From assembly GCF_009362815.1 (NCBI RefSeq), contig NZ_WHNX01000002.1, positions 62,001-126,000 on the forward strand: a DNA stretch of 64,000 nucleotides. The letters are read 5' to 3'. Below the pieces are notes generated by a model. The model was not told the origin of the DNA and made no database searches. It saw only the letters and a list, made by a program, of their open reading frames with translations. Origin of the DNA: Alkalibaculum sporogenes (GTDB lineage: Bacteria; Bacillota; Clostridia; Eubacteriales; Alkalibacteraceae). Numbering within the stretch: the stretch's first letter is position 1; every line of letters starts with the position of its first letter. The position numbers and the translations under genes were made by a program. Shown piece after piece: positions 17,954 through 26,757 of the stretch.

Positions 17954-18008
17954 TGTTTTTAAAAATGAATAATGGGTAAAAAAGGAGGTATGAAACTAAA
18001 AAAATAAC

Positions 18009-18052
18009 TTACAGTCTTGTAAAGACTGTAAAGTCAACTTAGTTGGTATAAT
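18009..18052 (+). promoter_or_regulatory. copA promoter with a 10-bp dyad over the -35 region
   Basis: TTACAGTCTT-GTA-AAGACTGTAA at 18009-18031 is a perfect dyad, and TATAAT sits at 18047-18052, 40 bases before copA. The -35 box would fall inside the dyad and is poor, as expected for a promoter that needs an activator or is blocked by a dyad-binding repressor. Confidence 0.55.
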
Positions 18053-18092
18053 AGAAAATATAAAATGAGAAAAAAGAATTGGAGGTTTAGAT

Positions 18093-20564
18093 ATGGCTCA
18101 ATCAAAGAGTATAGTAAAAGTAGGATTTAAAATTCAAGGTATGTCGTGCACTAGTTGCTCAAATAATCTAGAAAAGAAGTTAAAAGATACTAAAGGAGTT
18201 ATAAACGCTAGTGTTAACTTTGCTGCAGAGAAGGCACTTGTCGAATACGATAAAGAGACTACTAATATAGAAGAATTAACTAAAGTTGCAGATAAACTTG
18301 GATTTAAGGCCATCCCTGAAGATAATGATAGTAAAACGGAGAAAATAACTTTAAAACTTAATGGTATGTCATGTACATCTTGTGCAAATAATGTAGAGAA
18401 AAATCTAAATAAAATAGATGGTGTTATTTCTGCTAATGTAAATTTTCCAGCAGAAAAAATTACGATTGAATACGATCCTAATAAAATTAGATTAATGGAT
18501 ATGCAAAAGAGTGTCTCTAAAATAGGATTTGAATTGGTGCTTGAAGATAGCGAAGATAATGGTATTGATGAAGATGAAATTAAAATTAGAAAAACTGCAA
18601 AAACCATGAAAATATCTATTTTATTTACAAGCGTTATAATGGGTCTTATGATGATTAACATGTTTATAACATCTATCCCTGGATATTTACCAATCACTAT
18701 AGTACTTGGCTTTCCAATTATATTTGGAACTGGTTGGCATGTTCATGTTGGTAGTTGGAAAGCTCTTAAAAACAAAAGTCCAAATATGGATGTTCTAGTA
18801 ACTCTGGGATCGCTACCACCGTATTTGATTGGATTTATGGGATTTTTCATTCCTGTACAGACTTTTATAGAGATGGCTACTACCATTATGACTTTTCATT
18901 TAATAGGAAAATACTTAGAGGTGAAAGCTAAAGGAAGAGCTTCACAGGCTATCAAGAAATTAATTCAAATGGGAGCTAAGACGGCGAAAATCATAGTAGA
19001 TGGTGAGGAAATAGAGATTCCTATTAAAGATTTACATGTAGGAGATATTATGGTAGTACGACCAGGTGAAAAAATACCTACTGATGGTAAAGTAGTGGGT
19101 GGGAGTAGTTTAGTAGATGAGTCTATGGCTACAGGAGAATCAATGCCAGTAAAACGAGAAATAGGTCATGAAGTAATTGGAGCAACCATTAACAAACAAG
19201 GGCTACTAAAAATTGAGGTCACAAAAATTGGTAAAGATACGTTCTTATCTCAGGTAGTTAAAATGATGGAGGAATGTCAAGGGTCTAAAGTTCCTATACA
19301 GGAGTTTGCAGATCGTATTACAGGATATTTTGTTCCAGCAATAATTGTTATAACCATTGGCACATTTATTTCTTACAATATATTTCCTGGTTTTCATCTA
19401 GGTATTGTTCAATGGGGATCGACGTTTTTACCTTGGGTTAACCCAGATGTTACACCTCTGACATTAGCTTTTATTTCTGCAACAGCTGTTCTAGTTATAT
19501 CTTGCCCATGTGCATTAGGACTGGGAACGCCTACAGCTTTAATGGTGGGTAGTGGTATGGGAGCTGAAAAGGGAATATTAATACGAAATGGTGAAGCCAT
19601 ACAAACATTTAAAGAAGTTAAGGCTATAGCATTTGATAAAACTGGAACTATTACTAAGGGAAAGCCAGAAGTAACGGACATAGTTCTAGTAAATGATGTA
19701 AAAGATCAAGATATTCTTTATTTCGCAGGTTCCATAGAGAATGGATCAGAACACCCTCTAGCTCATGCAATTGTTGAGAAAGCAAAAAATCAAAATATAA
19801 GATTTGGAGAAGTAGAACAGTTTAACGCTGTAGTTGGCATGGGAGTAGAGGGACGTGTTGATGGAGAAATAGTCTTAGTTGGAAACAGAAGATTAATGAA
19901 AGAAAAAAATATTCCTTACGAGGAATACGAAAATGAATTAATTAGATTAGAAGAAGAAGCTAAAACTGCAATGCTAATTGCAAGAGGAGAGCATTTATTA
20001 GGTATAATAGCAGTAGCAGACCCTATCAAGGAAGATTCCGCACGAGCGATTGCATTGTTAGAAAGCATGGGTATTAAAACAGCTATGATTACAGGCGATA
20101 ATAAGAGAACAGCAGCAGCTATAGGCAAAATGGTAGGGATAACTCATGTAATTTCTGAAGTGCTACCTGATGGCAAAGTTGAAGAAGTGGAAAGGCTACA
20201 AAAGAAATATGGTACAGTAGCTATGGTAGGAGATGGAATTAATGATGCACCTGCACTTAAACAAGCTAATGTAGGTATAGCGATTGGAACAGGTACTGAT
20301 ATTGCAATCGAAGCAGCAGATGTTACATTAGTAAGAGGGGAATTAACAGGTATAATATCAGCTATTAAATTGTCTAGATCTATATTTACAAAAATCAAAC
20401 AAAATTATTTTTGGGCATGGATATACAATGCATTGTTTATACCAATGGCTGTGATTGGATTATTGCACCCTATGATAGGTGCAGCTGCCATGGCTACCAG
20501 TTCATTAAATGTAGTTTATAACTCATTAAGATTAAAAAAAGTAAATATCGACCCAGGTCAATGA
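18093..20564 (+). CDS. copA: Copper-exporting P1B-type ATPase
   Basis: An 823-residue membrane pump. Two N-terminal heavy-metal domains carry GMSCTSC (Cys19/22 and Cys94/97). Eight spans surround the transport CPC (Cys471-Pro-Cys473), ATGES is the actuator, DKTGT (Asp515) the phosphorylation site, SEHPLAHAI the nucleotide-binding HP motif and MVGDGINDAPAL the hinge. The last helix has AMATSSLNVVYNSLRL, the M-x-x-S-S signature of Cu+ (P1B-1) pumps. Start ATG behind GGAGG. It moves cuprous ion out of the cytoplasm. The following genes extend the copper theme. Confidence 0.96.
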   Translation: MAQSKSIVKVGFKIQGMSCTSCSNNLEKKLKDTKGVINASVNFAAEKALVEYDKETTNIEELTKVADKLGFKAIPEDNDSKTEKITLKLNGMSCTSCANNVEKNLNKIDGVISANVNFPAEKITIEYDPNKIRLMDMQKSVSKIGFELVLEDSEDNGIDEDEIKIRKTAKTMKISILFTSVIMGLMMINMFITSIPGYLPITIVLGFPIIFGTGWHVHVGSWKALKNKSPNMDVLVTLGSLPPYLIGFMGFFIPVQTFIEMATTIMTFHLIGKYLEVKAKGRASQAIKKLIQMGAKTAKIIVDGEEIEIPIKDLHVGDIMVVRPGEKIPTDGKVVGGSSLVDESMATGESMPVKREIGHEVIGATINKQGLLKIEVTKIGKDTFLSQVVKMMEECQGSKVPIQEFADRITGYFVPAIIVITIGTFISYNIFPGFHLGIVQWGSTFLPWVNPDVTPLTLAFISATAVLVISCPCALGLGTPTALMVGSGMGAEKGILIRNGEAIQTFKEVKAIAFDKTGTITKGKPEVTDIVLVNDVKDQDILYFAGSIENGSEHPLAHAIVEKAKNQNIRFGEVEQFNAVVGMGVEGRVDGEIVLVGNRRLMKEKNIPYEEYENELIRLEEEAKTAMLIARGEHLLGIIAVADPIKEDSARAIALLESMGIKTAMITGDNKRTAAAIGKMVGITHVISEVLPDGKVEEVERLQKKYGTVAMVGDGINDAPALKQANVGIAIGTGTDIAIEAADVTLVRGELTGIISAIKLSRSIFTKIKQNYFWAWIYNALFIPMAVIGLLHPMIGAAAMATSSLNVVYNSLRLKKVNIDPGQ

Positions 20565-20597
20565 TAGATACGAATTAATATAAAAAGTATTTAAAGA

Positions 20598-20645
20598 ATA
20601 ACTGTAAATGTCGTTTGAATAGTTCAAATTAATTTGCAGTTATTT
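20598..20645 (+). terminator. Hairpin after copA
   Basis: TAACTGTAAA pairs with TTTGCAGTTA (one G-U pair), and TTTGAA/TTCAAA adds an inner stem, before TTTGTTTA. It is a moderate terminator 35 bases past copA, separating it from the LDCC peptide gene. Confidence 0.55.
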
Positions 20646-20859
20646 GTTTATCAATAAAAAGTTAAACTATCGTATTTTGAAAACTTTAAGGCTATTCTTC
20701 TTGAATAAACCGTGACAAATTTTAAATCATTATCATATGGAAATAAAGAGTCAAATCCATAGATAAGATTTTGTAGGAATTATATTCATCTACATTAAAT
20801 CTTCACAAGTATTATATATTATTAAAAGTACATGGAAAGACTATTTTTGGAGGGTAATT

Positions 20860-20991
20860 ATGTTTAAATTTATTGATAAGTGGTTAAAAAATCTTGCAGA
20901 ACAAAATAAAAAATCATTTGGTACCAGTAAACTAGATTGTTGTGAGCTAAACAAAACGAAGAAAACTAATAAAGTTAAAAATAAAAGTTAG
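20860..20991 (+). CDS. LDCC-motif small putative metal-binding protein
   Basis: A 43-residue protein: MFKFIDKWLKNLAEQNKKSF, then GTSKLDCCELNKTKK and a Lys-rich tail. GGAGG stands 6 bases before ATG. Small clostridial proteins with an amphipathic N-terminus and an invariant L-D-C-C motif form a named but uncharacterised family of putative metal-binding proteins. The vicinal cysteines could hold Cu+ or another thiophilic metal. Its place between copA and the two-component system supports a copper role. The size makes it easy to miss in automated gene calls. Confidence 0.8.
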   Translation: MFKFIDKWLKNLAEQNKKSFGTSKLDCCELNKTKKTNKVKNKS

Positions 20992-21095
20992 CTAATAGTT
21001 TATTAGCGCATTGATATAGAATTTATTAACTCTGTATTTAGTCAAAAAAAGCTACTAAATATATTGTAAACAAATGATATAAGGGTGTGAGAGAA

Positions 21096-21788
21096 ATGAA
21101 TGAAAAAATACTTATCGTTGATGACGAAGTTAATCTTTTAAAAGTTGTTAAGGATTATCTAATACTTGAATCTTATGATGTTTATACTGCAGACCGAGGA
21201 AATACGGCTCTTGAATGTTTTCGTAGTATACATCCAGATTTTATTATATTAGATTTGATGCTTCCAGATATTTCAGGTGAGGAAATATGTAAAATTATAA
21301 GAAAAGAATCAGATATTCCAATATTAATGCTCACTGCTAAAAGTAGTGAGGATAATAAAGTTTCAGGTTTATATATTGGAGCAGATGATTATTTAACAAA
21401 ACCATTTAGTCCAAGAGAGCTAGTGAGTAGAGTAAGAGCTATCTTAAGAAGGGCAAAAGGCAATATAGTAGTATCTGATATTTTAGAATACAATGGTAAG
21501 GACTTATATATAGATATTCCCAAACGTACTGTTCTAAAAAGCGGTGAAATTGTTAAAATGACGCCAAGTGAGTTTAAAGTGCTATTGATTCTTGCACAAA
21601 ATCCCCAAAAGGTTTTTACGAGAAGTCATCTAGTAAGTCATGCTTTTGGTTATGATTTTGAAGGCTATGATAGAACAGTAGATACCTATATAAAAAACAT
21701 AAGACAGAAAATTGAGGATAATATTAAGGAACCAAGATATATTGAAACAATATACGGCGTAGGATACAAGTTTGTAGGTAGCTTATGA
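21096..21788 (+). CDS. OmpR/PhoB-family response regulator
   Basis: A 230-residue regulator. The receiver domain has acidic Asp9-Asp10, phospho-acceptor Asp53 in FIILDLMLPD, and LTKPF; the C-terminal winged helix contains MTPSEFKVLLILAQNPQKVF and DRTVDTYIKNIRQKI and ends GVGYKFVG. I take ATG 21096, 10 bases after AAGGG; the GTG at 21087 is nearly on top of that site. The kinase gene overlaps its stop by four bases. It likely controls the Met-rich protein, the membrane protein and perhaps copA. Confidence 0.93.
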   Translation: MNEKILIVDDEVNLLKVVKDYLILESYDVYTADRGNTALECFRSIHPDFIILDLMLPDISGEEICKIIRKESDIPILMLTAKSSEDNKVSGLYIGADDYLTKPFSPRELVSRVRAILRRAKGNIVVSDILEYNGKDLYIDIPKRTVLKSGEIVKMTPSEFKVLLILAQNPQKVFTRSHLVSHAFGYDFEGYDRTVDTYIKNIRQKIEDNIKEPRYIETIYGVGYKFVGSL

Positions 21789-23149
21789 TCACATTAAGTA
21801 AACAATTTAGAAAGTACTTTGTAATCACAGCTATGGTATCCATTGCATTCATAACAATTATTACTAACATTGGCATCAATCTGTTTTTTACCGATTATAT
21901 AAGAGAAACTAGAAGTAGAGACGATGAGAAAGTTGTTCAATATGTTGAGCAAGTTTATATTGATTACAATGGATTAAATTCTCAGTCATTTATGAGTATA
22001 ATGCATTATGCATATAGTGACAATTTAACAATACGGATAAAAGATATTGACAATAGAGTCATATGGGATAGTAGTACCTCAGATAATATGCATTCCATGA
22101 TGCAAAGAGATAAAAATAAGATAGATACAACAGTTGTTTATAATAATTATTCTTATAGTTATTTAGGAAAACAAATTGGAAGTATTGATGTGGGGCGACC
22201 TAAGAGTATAATATCTTCTATTGAAGATAAACAATTTCTAAGTACTATTAATGGAATATTCGCAATAGCTTTTATATTCACACTAGGTGTAGCAATATTA
22301 ACTAGTTCAAATATTTCAAGAAAGTTTCTAAAACCTATCTATAAAATAAGAGAAAACGCTAATTATATTAAAAATGGACAATATAAAGATTTAAACGAAG
22401 TTATTACCAATACCTTTGAATTAAATGATTTGTCCATATCAATGAATGAGCTTGCTGATAGGCTGGATTATCAGGAACACTTAAGAAAAAGAATGACAAC
22501 TGATATGGCACACGAGCTTAGAACTCCTATTGCCACGATACAAAGTCATATTGAAGCTTTTATAGATGGAGTTTGGGTTCCAAGTGTAGAAAAACTTTCT
22601 ATAGTACATGATGAGGTAAATAGGCTTACAAAACTTATTAACGAACTATCAGATTTGTCCTTAATTGAAAGTGATGATATTAAACTAAATAAAAGTTCTG
22701 TCAATATGTCTTTACTACTTAATAATATATTAAAAACCTTTGAGCCTTTATTTATTAGTAAGAATATAAATATAAATAATGAAATCCCTAAAAATATTGA
22801 ATTGTCGGGTGATGAAGAAATACTACAACGAGTTTTTATAAATATCCTTTCAAATGCTTTTAAGTATACAAATGAAAATGGTAATGTAAGAATTAATGTA
22901 GTACAGATAGGAGATGTAATAAATATTGTAATAGAAGACACAGGTATAGGCATCCCCAAAGAGGATATTAAACATATATTTGAAAGATTCTACAGAAGTG
23001 ATATTTCTCGAAATCGAGTATCAGGAGGAACAGGAATTGGATTAACCATATCTAAGGCACTAATTCAAGCTCATGGTGGCAATATTAAAGTTGAAAGTGA
23101 AGAAGGTATAGGAACTAGGGTAATTATAACTTTAAATAAATCTGAATGA
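21785..23149 (+). CDS. Sensor histidine kinase, likely copper responsive
   Basis: A 454-residue membrane kinase. Span 1 at about residues 12-34, an outside sensor loop to about 153, span 2 at 155-175, HAMP, dimerisation domain with MAHELRTPIA (His243), and an ATPase domain with NILSNAFKYT, EDTGIGIPKED, FERFYR and GTGIGL. The sensor loop holds SFMSIMHYA and NMHSMMQRD, Met/His clusters of the kind that bind cuprous ion. Overlap with the response regulator gene shows they form one pair. The copper assignment rests on those clusters and on neighbours. Confidence 0.92.
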   Translation: MITLSKQFRKYFVITAMVSIAFITIITNIGINLFFTDYIRETRSRDDEKVVQYVEQVYIDYNGLNSQSFMSIMHYAYSDNLTIRIKDIDNRVIWDSSTSDNMHSMMQRDKNKIDTTVVYNNYSYSYLGKQIGSIDVGRPKSIISSIEDKQFLSTINGIFAIAFIFTLGVAILTSSNISRKFLKPIYKIRENANYIKNGQYKDLNEVITNTFELNDLSISMNELADRLDYQEHLRKRMTTDMAHELRTPIATIQSHIEAFIDGVWVPSVEKLSIVHDEVNRLTKLINELSDLSLIESDDIKLNKSSVNMSLLLNNILKTFEPLFISKNININNEIPKNIELSGDEEILQRVFINILSNAFKYTNENGNVRINVVQIGDVINIVIEDTGIGIPKEDIKHIFERFYRSDISRNRVSGGTGIGLTISKALIQAHGGNIKVESEEGIGTRVIITLNKSE

Positions 23150-23344
23150 TACTAAATTTATTGCTAATTGTTTATTTATTTTTTCATTTATATGTATTAA
23201 AGCATATGGAGAAACAAGAAAACAATTTCTATGATCTTTAACTTTTTTATTTCAGAACGACAATTAGATTATATAATAAATACCACAATTTCTCCACATT
23301 TAAGCACTATAATTAAGAAAAGATAATTGAGAGGAGAGAAATTA

Positions 23345-23722
23345 ATGAAAAAAGTATTTACAATAATAATCATAGCTTCAATAATTATCGGAACAATAAC
23401 TTCTGTATATGCGAGTGAAAATACTGGTTTTAGAGGTTTTAGCTTTGGCGGTTCAATGATGAGAAGAAGTAGTATAGATAATGATAACTACAAAAATATG
23501 ATTGATATAATGAATGATTATGGTTTTGGAGATGCCGCTCAAGCAATGGCAAATAGGGACTTTGAATCTATGGATGAGTTTATGAATAGTTTGACAGATG
23601 AACAGTACAATCAAATGATTGAAATGATGTCACAAAATGGATACAAAAGCATGGCTAATATGATGAACTCAATAAGCAGACAAGATATGCAAAAAATGCA
23701 TAATTCTATGATGAGAAGATAA
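23345..23722 (+). CDS. Exported Met-rich protein, probable copper binder
   Basis: A 125-residue protein with a signal peptide ending near VYA-S (after residue 23). The mature part has about 17 methionines in 100 residues and no cysteine; clusters include GGSMMRRSS, QMIEMMSQ, MANMMNS and MHNSMMRR. Met-rich exported proteins bind Cu+ in copper-handling systems. It follows the two-component genes on the same strand. GAGGAG lies ahead of ATG 23345; an in-frame TTG at 23327 is upstream of that site. I cannot place it in a named family. Confidence 0.7.
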   Translation: MKKVFTIIIIASIIIGTITSVYASENTGFRGFSFGGSMMRRSSIDNDNYKNMIDIMNDYGFGDAAQAMANRDFESMDEFMNSLTDEQYNQMIEMMSQNGYKSMANMMNSISRQDMQKMHNSMMRR

Positions 23723-23861
23723 TGCTTCTAAATATACAAAAAGCTAGAAAACTTTAATCTAGCTAATCACTTTACATAATTTCTTCATGTTAATAAGATA
23801 AGCTATATATTAGTCAAAGAGATAAAGTTTTATTGATTAAAATGAATCGGAGGTTAAAAGT

Positions 23862-24134
23862 ATGAAATATAGAAGTGATAATAGAGAAAATAAAGGTGAA
23901 AGCAATCATAGTCCAATAAAGCATATGTTTCATATGGTGCTTTGTTGTGGATTACCTATACTAATTATAGCATCTCTACCATTAGTAGCGAGGTTCAGTA
24001 CATCTACTAGCTTAACATTAGCGGCAATAGCACCATTTATCTGTCCACTAATAATGATACCTATGATAATAATGATGTTTAAAGGTGATAAAAAGTCTTG
24101 TTGTAATGATAAAGAATCTATAAAAAACAAATAA
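23862..24134 (+). CDS. Small Cys/His-containing membrane protein of the copper island
   Basis: A 90-residue protein with a hydrophilic N-terminus (HSPIKHMFHMVLCCGLP), two hydrophobic spans (about residues 28-44 and 50-72) and a tail with KKSCCND. His/Met/Cys residues cluster at both ends and could bind metal near the membrane face. Start ATG behind CGGAGG. Small proteins of this pattern occur near copper ATPases in Firmicutes as I remember it, but no function is known. A strong terminator follows. Confidence 0.65.
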   Translation: MKYRSDNRENKGESNHSPIKHMFHMVLCCGLPILIIASLPLVARFSTSTSLTLAAIAPFICPLIMIPMIIMMFKGDKKSCCNDKESIKNK

Positions 24135-24202
24135 ATCAAGCTAACAATATTGTATTAATAATAATAGAGAAGTTATAAAAAATAAATATTTGGTTGTTTA
24201 AT

Positions 24203-24260
24203 ATATAAGAAAAGTAGACAGTGTAATCATTAAAAATTACACTGTCTACTTTTCTTATAT
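24203..24260 (+). terminator. 25-bp perfect inverted repeat ending the copper island
   Basis: The 25 bases at 24203-24227 are exactly complementary to 24236-24260 around an 8-base loop; the core is AGTAGACAGTGTAAT. The 3' arm carries TTTTCTT. Such a long perfect stem would stop transcription on both strands, or could be a small repeat element. The remaining spacer to 24494 has no gene. Confidence 0.75.
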
Positions 24261-24411
24261 TCATGTGAAGGAATGTATAACTTGTATTGTACTTTAAAAA
24301 AAAATTATAGTTTCTAATAGTAGTAATCTTTGGTAAGATATGAATATCGAACGTTATTCATGTGTTGTAAAAAAAACAAAAAACCTTTATACTAAAAATT
24401 AACAATACCGT

Positions 24412-24431
24412 TTTACCAGTATGCTAGTAAA
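24412..24431. promoter_or_regulatory. Dyad upstream of the NYN gene
   Basis: TTTACCAG-TATG-CTAGTAAA is an 8-bp arm dyad with one mismatch, 64 bases before the NYN start. Possible operator; no matching regulator is adjacent. Confidence 0.25.
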
Positions 24432-24494
24432 GATTAAAATAAGTGTACTTGAATATTATAGATTACAAAATATTATTAATTTAAGGGGATTCTT

Positions 24495-25247
24495 ATGGAA
24501 AATGATAAAAAGATTGCAGTTTTAATTGATGCGGACAATGTTTCGGATAAATATATCAAGTTTATATTTGATGAGATTTCAAATCATGGAACACCCACAT
24601 ATAAGAGGATTTATGGAGACTGGACAAAACCTCAACTAGGATCTTGGAAAACAGTATTACTTAAAAACTCTATTATGCCAATTCAGCAATACAGTTATAC
24701 TTCGGGGAAAAATGCTACAGACTCAGCATTAATAATTGATGCAATGGATATTCTTTACTCTAATAATGTAGACGGTTTCTGTATTGTCTCTAGTGACAGT
24801 GATTTTACACGTTTAGCTGCTCGTCTAAGAGAAGCAGGAATGTATGTTGTAGGTATGGGGGAAAAGAAAACTCCGACGCCTTTTATATCTGCTTGTGAAC
24901 AGTTTAAATATTTAGAAGTTTTAGCAACAATTCGAACAGATTCTATGGAAACAACTGAGAAACAAGGAAAACAAGGAACACAAAAAGAAGGTATGGAAGA
25001 TAGAGATGAGCTAATAAAATCTTTGCAAATAATAATAACAGAGAGTTCAGATGAAGATGGTTGGGCATATCTTGGAGAGGTAGGAAAAAGATTAAATAAG
25101 AGACATCCGGATTTTGATACTAGAAATTATGGACATGCTAAGCTTACTCCACTTATCTTATCTTTACAGAGTTTTGAAATACAATCAAGGAAAACAAACA
25201 ATCCTCACATAACTCATTATTATATTAAAAATAAACTGAAAAAATGA
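24495..25247 (+). CDS. NYN (PIN-like) nuclease-like protein with OST-HTH/LOTUS domain
   Basis: A 250-residue cytoplasmic protein. Residues 5-145 form a NYN/DUF88 domain of the LabA type: VLIDADNVSDKY, KNATDSALIIDAMDILY and FCIVSSDSDFTRLAARL supply the acidic metal-site residues of PIN-like RNases. After a Gln/Lys-rich linker, residues 170-248 resemble an OST-HTH/LOTUS RNA-binding domain (GWAYLGEVGKRLNKRHPDFD). RNA processing or decay is the likely role. It is a single-gene unit ended by a hairpin. Confidence 0.85.
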   Translation: MENDKKIAVLIDADNVSDKYIKFIFDEISNHGTPTYKRIYGDWTKPQLGSWKTVLLKNSIMPIQQYSYTSGKNATDSALIIDAMDILYSNNVDGFCIVSSDSDFTRLAARLREAGMYVVGMGEKKTPTPFISACEQFKYLEVLATIRTDSMETTEKQGKQGTQKEGMEDRDELIKSLQIIITESSDEDGWAYLGEVGKRLNKRHPDFDTRNYGHAKLTPLILSLQSFEIQSRKTNNPHITHYYIKNKLKK

Positions 25248-25357
25248 CTATAAATAAATTCTCGAATAAGTCAGTTAAGATTAATTATCTCTTTAAGGCT
25301 AGGATGCGATGGGGAAAAATTAGCATATGATTTTTGAAGATAATATAGAGATTTGTG

Positions 25358-25397
25358 CTGAGTCACTATTACATAGTAGTGGCTCAGTATTTATTTT
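25358..25397 (+). terminator. Terminator after the NYN gene
   Basis: CTGAGTCACTA at 25358-25368 pairs with TAGTGGCTCAG at 25377-25387 (one G-U) and is followed by TATTTATTTT. Confidence 0.75.
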
Positions 25398-25461
25398 AAT
25401 AAGGTTTGATAGGTAGCTAGGGTTCTAACTCTATTATATTGAATAAACATTCTAGGGGCTA

Positions 25462-25533
25462 TATTGTAATATATCTTTATTATTACAATAATAAGCATAA
25501 AATACTATAGTTTTATGATAAAATTATAGTATT
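25462..25533. promoter_or_regulatory. Two palindromes upstream of the AraC-family gene
   Basis: TATTGTAATA at 25462-25471 mirrors TATTACAATA at 25481-25490. Next, AATACTATAGTTTTAT at 25501-25516 mirrors ATAAAATTATAGTATT at 25518-25533 around a single G, with one mismatch: a 33-base dyad 45 bases before the start codon. They may be binding sites for the regulator itself or a leader hairpin. Confidence 0.45.
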
Positions 25534-25577
25534 AAATTGATTATATAAGATTTTTAATTAAATTATGAGGTGATATA

Positions 25578-26498
25578 ATGCCAAATTCATTCCAAGAACG
25601 GAAGTTGTACAATAAGTTAATGGGTACATGTATGACTATAACATTCGATTCTTATAGCATCATCGTACATAATGCTCACTTTATGAATGAGGAACATATC
25701 GAATTTATTCATAGTCATAATTTCCATGAACTTTATTTTATCCTCGATGGATCATTGACAATGCATTGTGATGGAAAGAACATAGAACTGAGTAAAAATA
25801 GTATATTTTATATTTCCCCAAATATAACACACCATGTTAATACAGACTCGCAGTATAAAAATGAACGGTTCTTAATTGCATTTGAAATAATTCAAAATCA
25901 GACAAGCAAACAAGAATTAACTGCATCTGAATACCAAATTCAAGAAATTTCAGAAATATTAAAACAACATGCGCCTTATTGGACAGGTGAGGATGCAAAT
26001 AATGTATCCGTTCTTCTAGATTATATATGTGATGAAGTAATTCGCAGTATGCCTTTATACCATATAAAACTACAAAATCTTATTTCTTCTATTATTATAA
26101 GCTTATTACAAAATATGACAGAAAAAGAATCAGATAGCATTGATAAACATTTAGAGTTTTGTAATAGGGCAATACTTATGACACGATATATACATGACAA
26201 TTTTAAACAAAGAATAACCTTAGAAATGGTTGCTAATCATTTTCACACGACACCACGTCATGTTAACCGCTTGTTTAAACAATATTTTAATACATCATTT
26301 AGTAAATCCTTGACTATCATTAGATTAGGTTATGCAAAGAAATATCTTAGGTATGGGTACTCGATAGAAAAAATAGCGGAGTTAACCGGGTTTGCATCTG
26401 TGCGGACACTTTATAAAGACTTTAAAGAGTATGAAGGTATGAGCATGTCGGACTATCGTAATACAAATTCAAATATAGAAGGTTATATAAAAACATAA
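25578..26498 (+). CDS. AraC-family transcription regulator
   Basis: A 306-residue regulator. An N-terminal cupin-like domain (IHSHNFHELYFILDGSLTMH, HHVN) is the ligand/dimer part; the last 100 residues hold the two helix-turn-helix units (ITLEMVANHFHTTPRHVNRLF and IEKIAELTGFASVRTLYKDF, each cut here to the core). GAGGTGAT precedes ATG. It sits at the head of the acetoacetyl-CoA/symporter/methyltransferase genes on the same strand and is the best candidate for their activator. A terminator follows, so the enzymes use a separate promoter. Confidence 0.9.
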   Translation: MPNSFQERKLYNKLMGTCMTITFDSYSIIVHNAHFMNEEHIEFIHSHNFHELYFILDGSLTMHCDGKNIELSKNSIFYISPNITHHVNTDSQYKNERFLIAFEIIQNQTSKQELTASEYQIQEISEILKQHAPYWTGEDANNVSVLLDYICDEVIRSMPLYHIKLQNLISSIIISLLQNMTEKESDSIDKHLEFCNRAILMTRYIHDNFKQRITLEMVANHFHTTPRHVNRLFKQYFNTSFSKSLTIIRLGYAKKYLRYGYSIEKIAELTGFASVRTLYKDFKEYEGMSMSDYRNTNSNIEGYIKT

Positions 26499-26547
26499 TT
26501 ATTGTTTTTGTAATACAAAAGAAAACAACATAAATAAATTGTAGCAG

Positions 26548-26581
26548 AGGACGAGTTTATAAAAACTATGTCCTTTTTTTT
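26548..26581 (+). terminator. Terminator after the AraC-family gene
   Basis: AGGAC-G-AGTTT at the left pairs with AAACT-AT-GTCCT at the right around ATAA, then a run of eight or more T. Confidence 0.85.
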
Positions 26582-26757
26582 CATTGTTCTATTAATTTAT
26601 TGAATATATAATCAAAAACATAAGTGAAAAAGTTAAGGAAATAGCTTGTATGCACAGTGATAAATTATAACTATGCAACATAGAATCAATTATAGAATAA
26701 AGTAGAGTTAATTTTATGTGATTTTATTTAAACATTCAATAAATGGAGGGATGAACG

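Noticed and set aside
18009-18031. CopY-type operator before copA
   Set aside because: The dyad has TACA and TGTA, but not in the TACA-N2-TGTA spacing of cop boxes, and no copY or copZ gene is near; kept only as an unnamed dyad.
18134-18697. Long open frame antisense to copA
   Set aside because: It mirrors the coding strand's codon bias over the two metal-binding domains, has no ribosome site and reads as repetitive low-complexity protein.
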